A stretch of DNA of 5,060 nucleotides from positions 1-5,060 of the forward strand of contig PULY01000010.1 in the NCBI GenBank assembly GCA_003551125.1, read 5' to 3'. Below are positions 3,410-5,060 of this stretch, piece by piece. Origin of the DNA: Candidatus Iainarchaeum sp. (lineage in GTDB: Archaea; B1Sed10-29). The translations under genes and the position numbers were made by a program. Below the pieces are notes generated by a model. It did not search any database, had not been told where the DNA came from, and saw only the letters and a program-made list of their open reading frames with translations. How positions within the stretch are numbered: position 1 is the first letter of the stretch; each line of letters begins with the position of its first letter.

Positions 3410-5060
3410 TCATGCCTCTATTTTAGCTAGTACTTCTTTGTGTAATTGTTTTAATCTTTTCTTTTTATCTTCCAGTTTCATTACATCGCTTTGACTCTGT
3501 ATAACGAGATTATGTGCAAATGGTGAAGGAGTATCCGTTTCTATGATATTATAAGTTGTTTTTCCTTCTTCTATTTCTTTTATTATTTGCTCAGCATGTT
3601 CTATGTCCATATGATCTTCCATTATCTCTCTGTATGTTTCTTTTATTATTGGGAAATCTTCTCCAAGTCTTTTACAAGCTGCTAGTAGGAAATGGGATTT
3701 CATCTGTTGTTTTCCAACGCTTTTTTTATTTCCTTTGTAGTTTCTGAGTATCATTAGTGCTCTTGAAGCCACGTGTCTGAATCTTCTTTTCATTATCTGT
3801 GTTTTTCTAACTGATTCTTTTAACATTTGCCTCATGTCTCCTTCTATCGCTTCCTCTATTATCTTGTCTACATCTATCCCTATTGGAGTTTTTAAAACGA
3901 ATCCATGGTCATCTACAACTATACCTATGTTTGATGTGATTTGTTTGGATAATATGTGAGCGAATATTCTGCAAAGTGCGTCGTTAACTCTTCTCCCATA
4001 TATCGTGTGGAATACTAGGTTCAGTCTTTCTCCATCCCTTGATCTGTTTTTCTCTATCAGTATTTCTTTATCCGTAGGGATTTTTCCAACGAACTGGTAC
4101 TGTTCCTTTAGGTAAGATTCTATTGAAGTTACCGTGTTTTCATTTACTGGATATTTTTTCCTTATCCATTGTTTTACATCTTCATTTTCCTTCAGTTTAC
4201 TCTGTATCTCCGAATTTAGTTTACCTATTTTTCTACCTAGATCGTATGATAGTGGTAGCATCTCTGAGTACCATGATGGAACCGTTGGTTTTCTATTTGG
4301 AGCTCTATCGACGTATACTTTCATTCCTCTTGTGTATCTATACTGATAAGTATCTCCTCCGTGTACGAATATATCTCCTTTTGTCAATCTATCTAAAAAT
4401 CCTTCATCAAGCGTTCCCACGAATTTTTTGTTCCTTGTATGTACTTTGTAGGCTGATTCGTCCGGTATTGTACCTATATTTGTCATGTATATTACTCTTG
4501 TCATCTTTCCTCTTTTTCCAAATATTTTTTCCCCACCTTCATTTTCATCTATCCATATTTTACCGTAAACGTGTTGATCCTCCAAGGACGCGTGTTCACC
4601 TGCTACGTATTCAAGGGTTTTAACGAAGTCTTTTTTGCTCAAATCTATGTAATTGTAACTTTTTTTAACTGTTATATATGCTTCTTTAGCCCTCCATTTC
4701 TTGTTACAAGCCATTCCAACTATCTGTTGTGCTAATACATCTAAACAGTTTTTTGGAATTCTAACTCTATCCAATTCATCATTTTCAGCGCATCTTACCA
4801 TTTCGGTACATTCCAATGCGTCATCTCTTTCCATAACCATTATTCTTCCTTTGGCTGTATCGTGTAGTTTGTGTCCTGATCTCCCTATTCTTTGTATCGC
4901 TCTGGCTACTCCTTTTGGTGAAGATAGTTGAAGAACTAGATCTATGTATCCTATGTCTATTCCTAGTTCTAGTGATGTTGATGATACTACTGCCTTGAGT
5001 TCACCTCTTTTTAGTCTGTTTTCTATGTTTAGTCTTAGTTCTTTGCTTAGTGATCCGTGG
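3410..5060 (-). CDS. lhr: Lhr-type superfamily 2 helicase, C-terminal two-thirds (start outside window)
   Basis: The frame is open to the window edge, giving 549 residues before TGA. An internal ATG at 4840 is not the start, because recognisable helicase motifs lie upstream of it. Numbered from the edge, residues 1-63 are the second RecA domain: HGSLSKE (1-7), motif V TSLELGIDIG (28-37) and motif VI QRIGRSGH (56-63). A winged-helix region follows (about 100-180). PTVPSW (258-263) matches the Lhr element whose Trp stacks on the loading strand DNA in the mycobacterial structure. Residues about 400-515 match the DEAD-associated domain (FRHVASRALMILRNY, FPIIKETYREIMEDH, then PSPFAHNL). The protein ends soon after, as archaeal Lhr proteins do. 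Lhr enzymes are ATP-dependent 3'-5' helicases linked to DNA repair. The Walker motifs are off the window. The gene is followed by its metallophosphoesterase partner. Confidence 0.95.
   Translation of the reverse strand, partial: HGSLSKELRLNIENRLKRGELKAVVSSTSLELGIDIGYIDLVLQLSSPKGVARAIQRIGRSGHKLHDTAKGRIMVMERDDALECTEMVRCAENDELDRVRIPKNCLDVLAQQIVGMACNKKWRAKEAYITVKKSYNYIDLSKKDFVKTLEYVAGEHASLEDQHVYGKIWIDENEGGEKIFGKRGKMTRVIYMTNIGTIPDESAYKVHTRNKKFVGTLDEGFLDRLTKGDIFVHGGDTYQYRYTRGMKVYVDRAPNRKPTVPSWYSEMLPLSYDLGRKIGKLNSEIQSKLKENEDVKQWIRKKYPVNENTVTSIESYLKEQYQFVGKIPTDKEILIEKNRSRDGERLNLVFHTIYGRRVNDALCRIFAHILSKQITSNIGIVVDDHGFVLKTPIGIDVDKIIEEAIEGDMRQMLKESVRKTQIMKRRFRHVASRALMILRNYKGNKKSVGKQQMKSHFLLAACKRLGEDFPIIKETYREIMEDHMDIEHAEQIIKEIEEGKTTYNIIETDTPSPFAHNLVIQSQSDVMKLEDKKKRLKQLHKEVLAKIEA
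3415..3418 (-). promoter_or_regulatory. Ribosome binding site of the phosphoesterase gene, inside lhr
   Basis: GAGG on the minus strand forms the Glu and part of the Ala codon at the end of lhr. The lhr TGA (3412-3410) follows, and the phosphoesterase ATG is at 3405-3403, 9 nt from the GAGG. The overlap suggests that ribosomes ending lhr re-start on the second gene. Confidence 0.6.

Noticed and set aside
4123..4623. Long plus-strand frame opposite lhr
   Set aside because: It overlaps well-conserved Lhr sequence. The product is a Leu/Ser/Phe/Tyr-rich shadow with no domain.
4838..4840. ATG as start of the helicase gene
   Set aside because: Helicase motifs V and VI are encoded in the same frame upstream of it (5059-4841), so it is internal.
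1..5060. CRISPR array, transposon, integrase or toxin-antitoxin system
   Set aside because: I looked for spaced direct repeats, terminal inverted repeats and known protein motifs and saw none.

Overview
The window is AT-rich DNA from an archaeon. The evidence is an Alba chromatin protein, an archaeal-style Lhr helicase followed by a COG1407-type phosphoesterase, a NusA-like KH protein of archaeal type, TATA-like promoters, Shine-Dalgarno sites matching the 16S tail (GAGGTGA, GTGATC), and heavy use of AGA and ATA codons. Lineage cannot be fixed from this sequence. The small compact genes and very low GC would suit a DPANN-type or low-GC euryarchaeal genome, but that is only a guess. TGA serves as an ordinary stop codon.

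Layout. Bases 3-576, plus strand: the C-terminal end of a protein with a winged-helix-like segment, then a 73-residue two-helix membrane protein resembling DUF2905. Bases 580-2104, minus strand: a tight three-gene operon (KH/zinc-ribbon-like RNA-binding protein, very highly charged coiled-coil protein, YjbQ-family enzyme) with 4-6 nt gaps, apparently driven by a leaderless promoter just upstream of the KH gene. Bases 2202-2483, minus strand: Alba, with its own TATA-like box, a leader of about 60 nt and a strong ribosome binding site. Bases 2653-5060, minus strand: Lhr helicase (N-terminal part outside the window) followed 4 nt later by a metallophosphoesterase, with overlapping translation signals. 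The plus and minus blocks meet tail to tail at 577-579, with 3 nt between stop codons. No gap between genes exceeds 170 nt.

How the genes may work together. The minus-strand genes are mostly nucleic-acid functions: Lhr plus phosphoesterase suggest DNA repair or nucleic-acid processing, Alba is chromatin/RNA binding, and KH plus the basic/acidic coiled coil suggest RNA binding. YjbQ is a metabolic or orphan enzyme that shares the KH operon. I see no CRISPR array, transposon, toxin-antitoxin pair, tRNA or rRNA, and no convincing new system. The least explained item is the charged coiled-coil protein, which contains an internal repeat and a short stretch reminiscent of ribosomal protein uL29.
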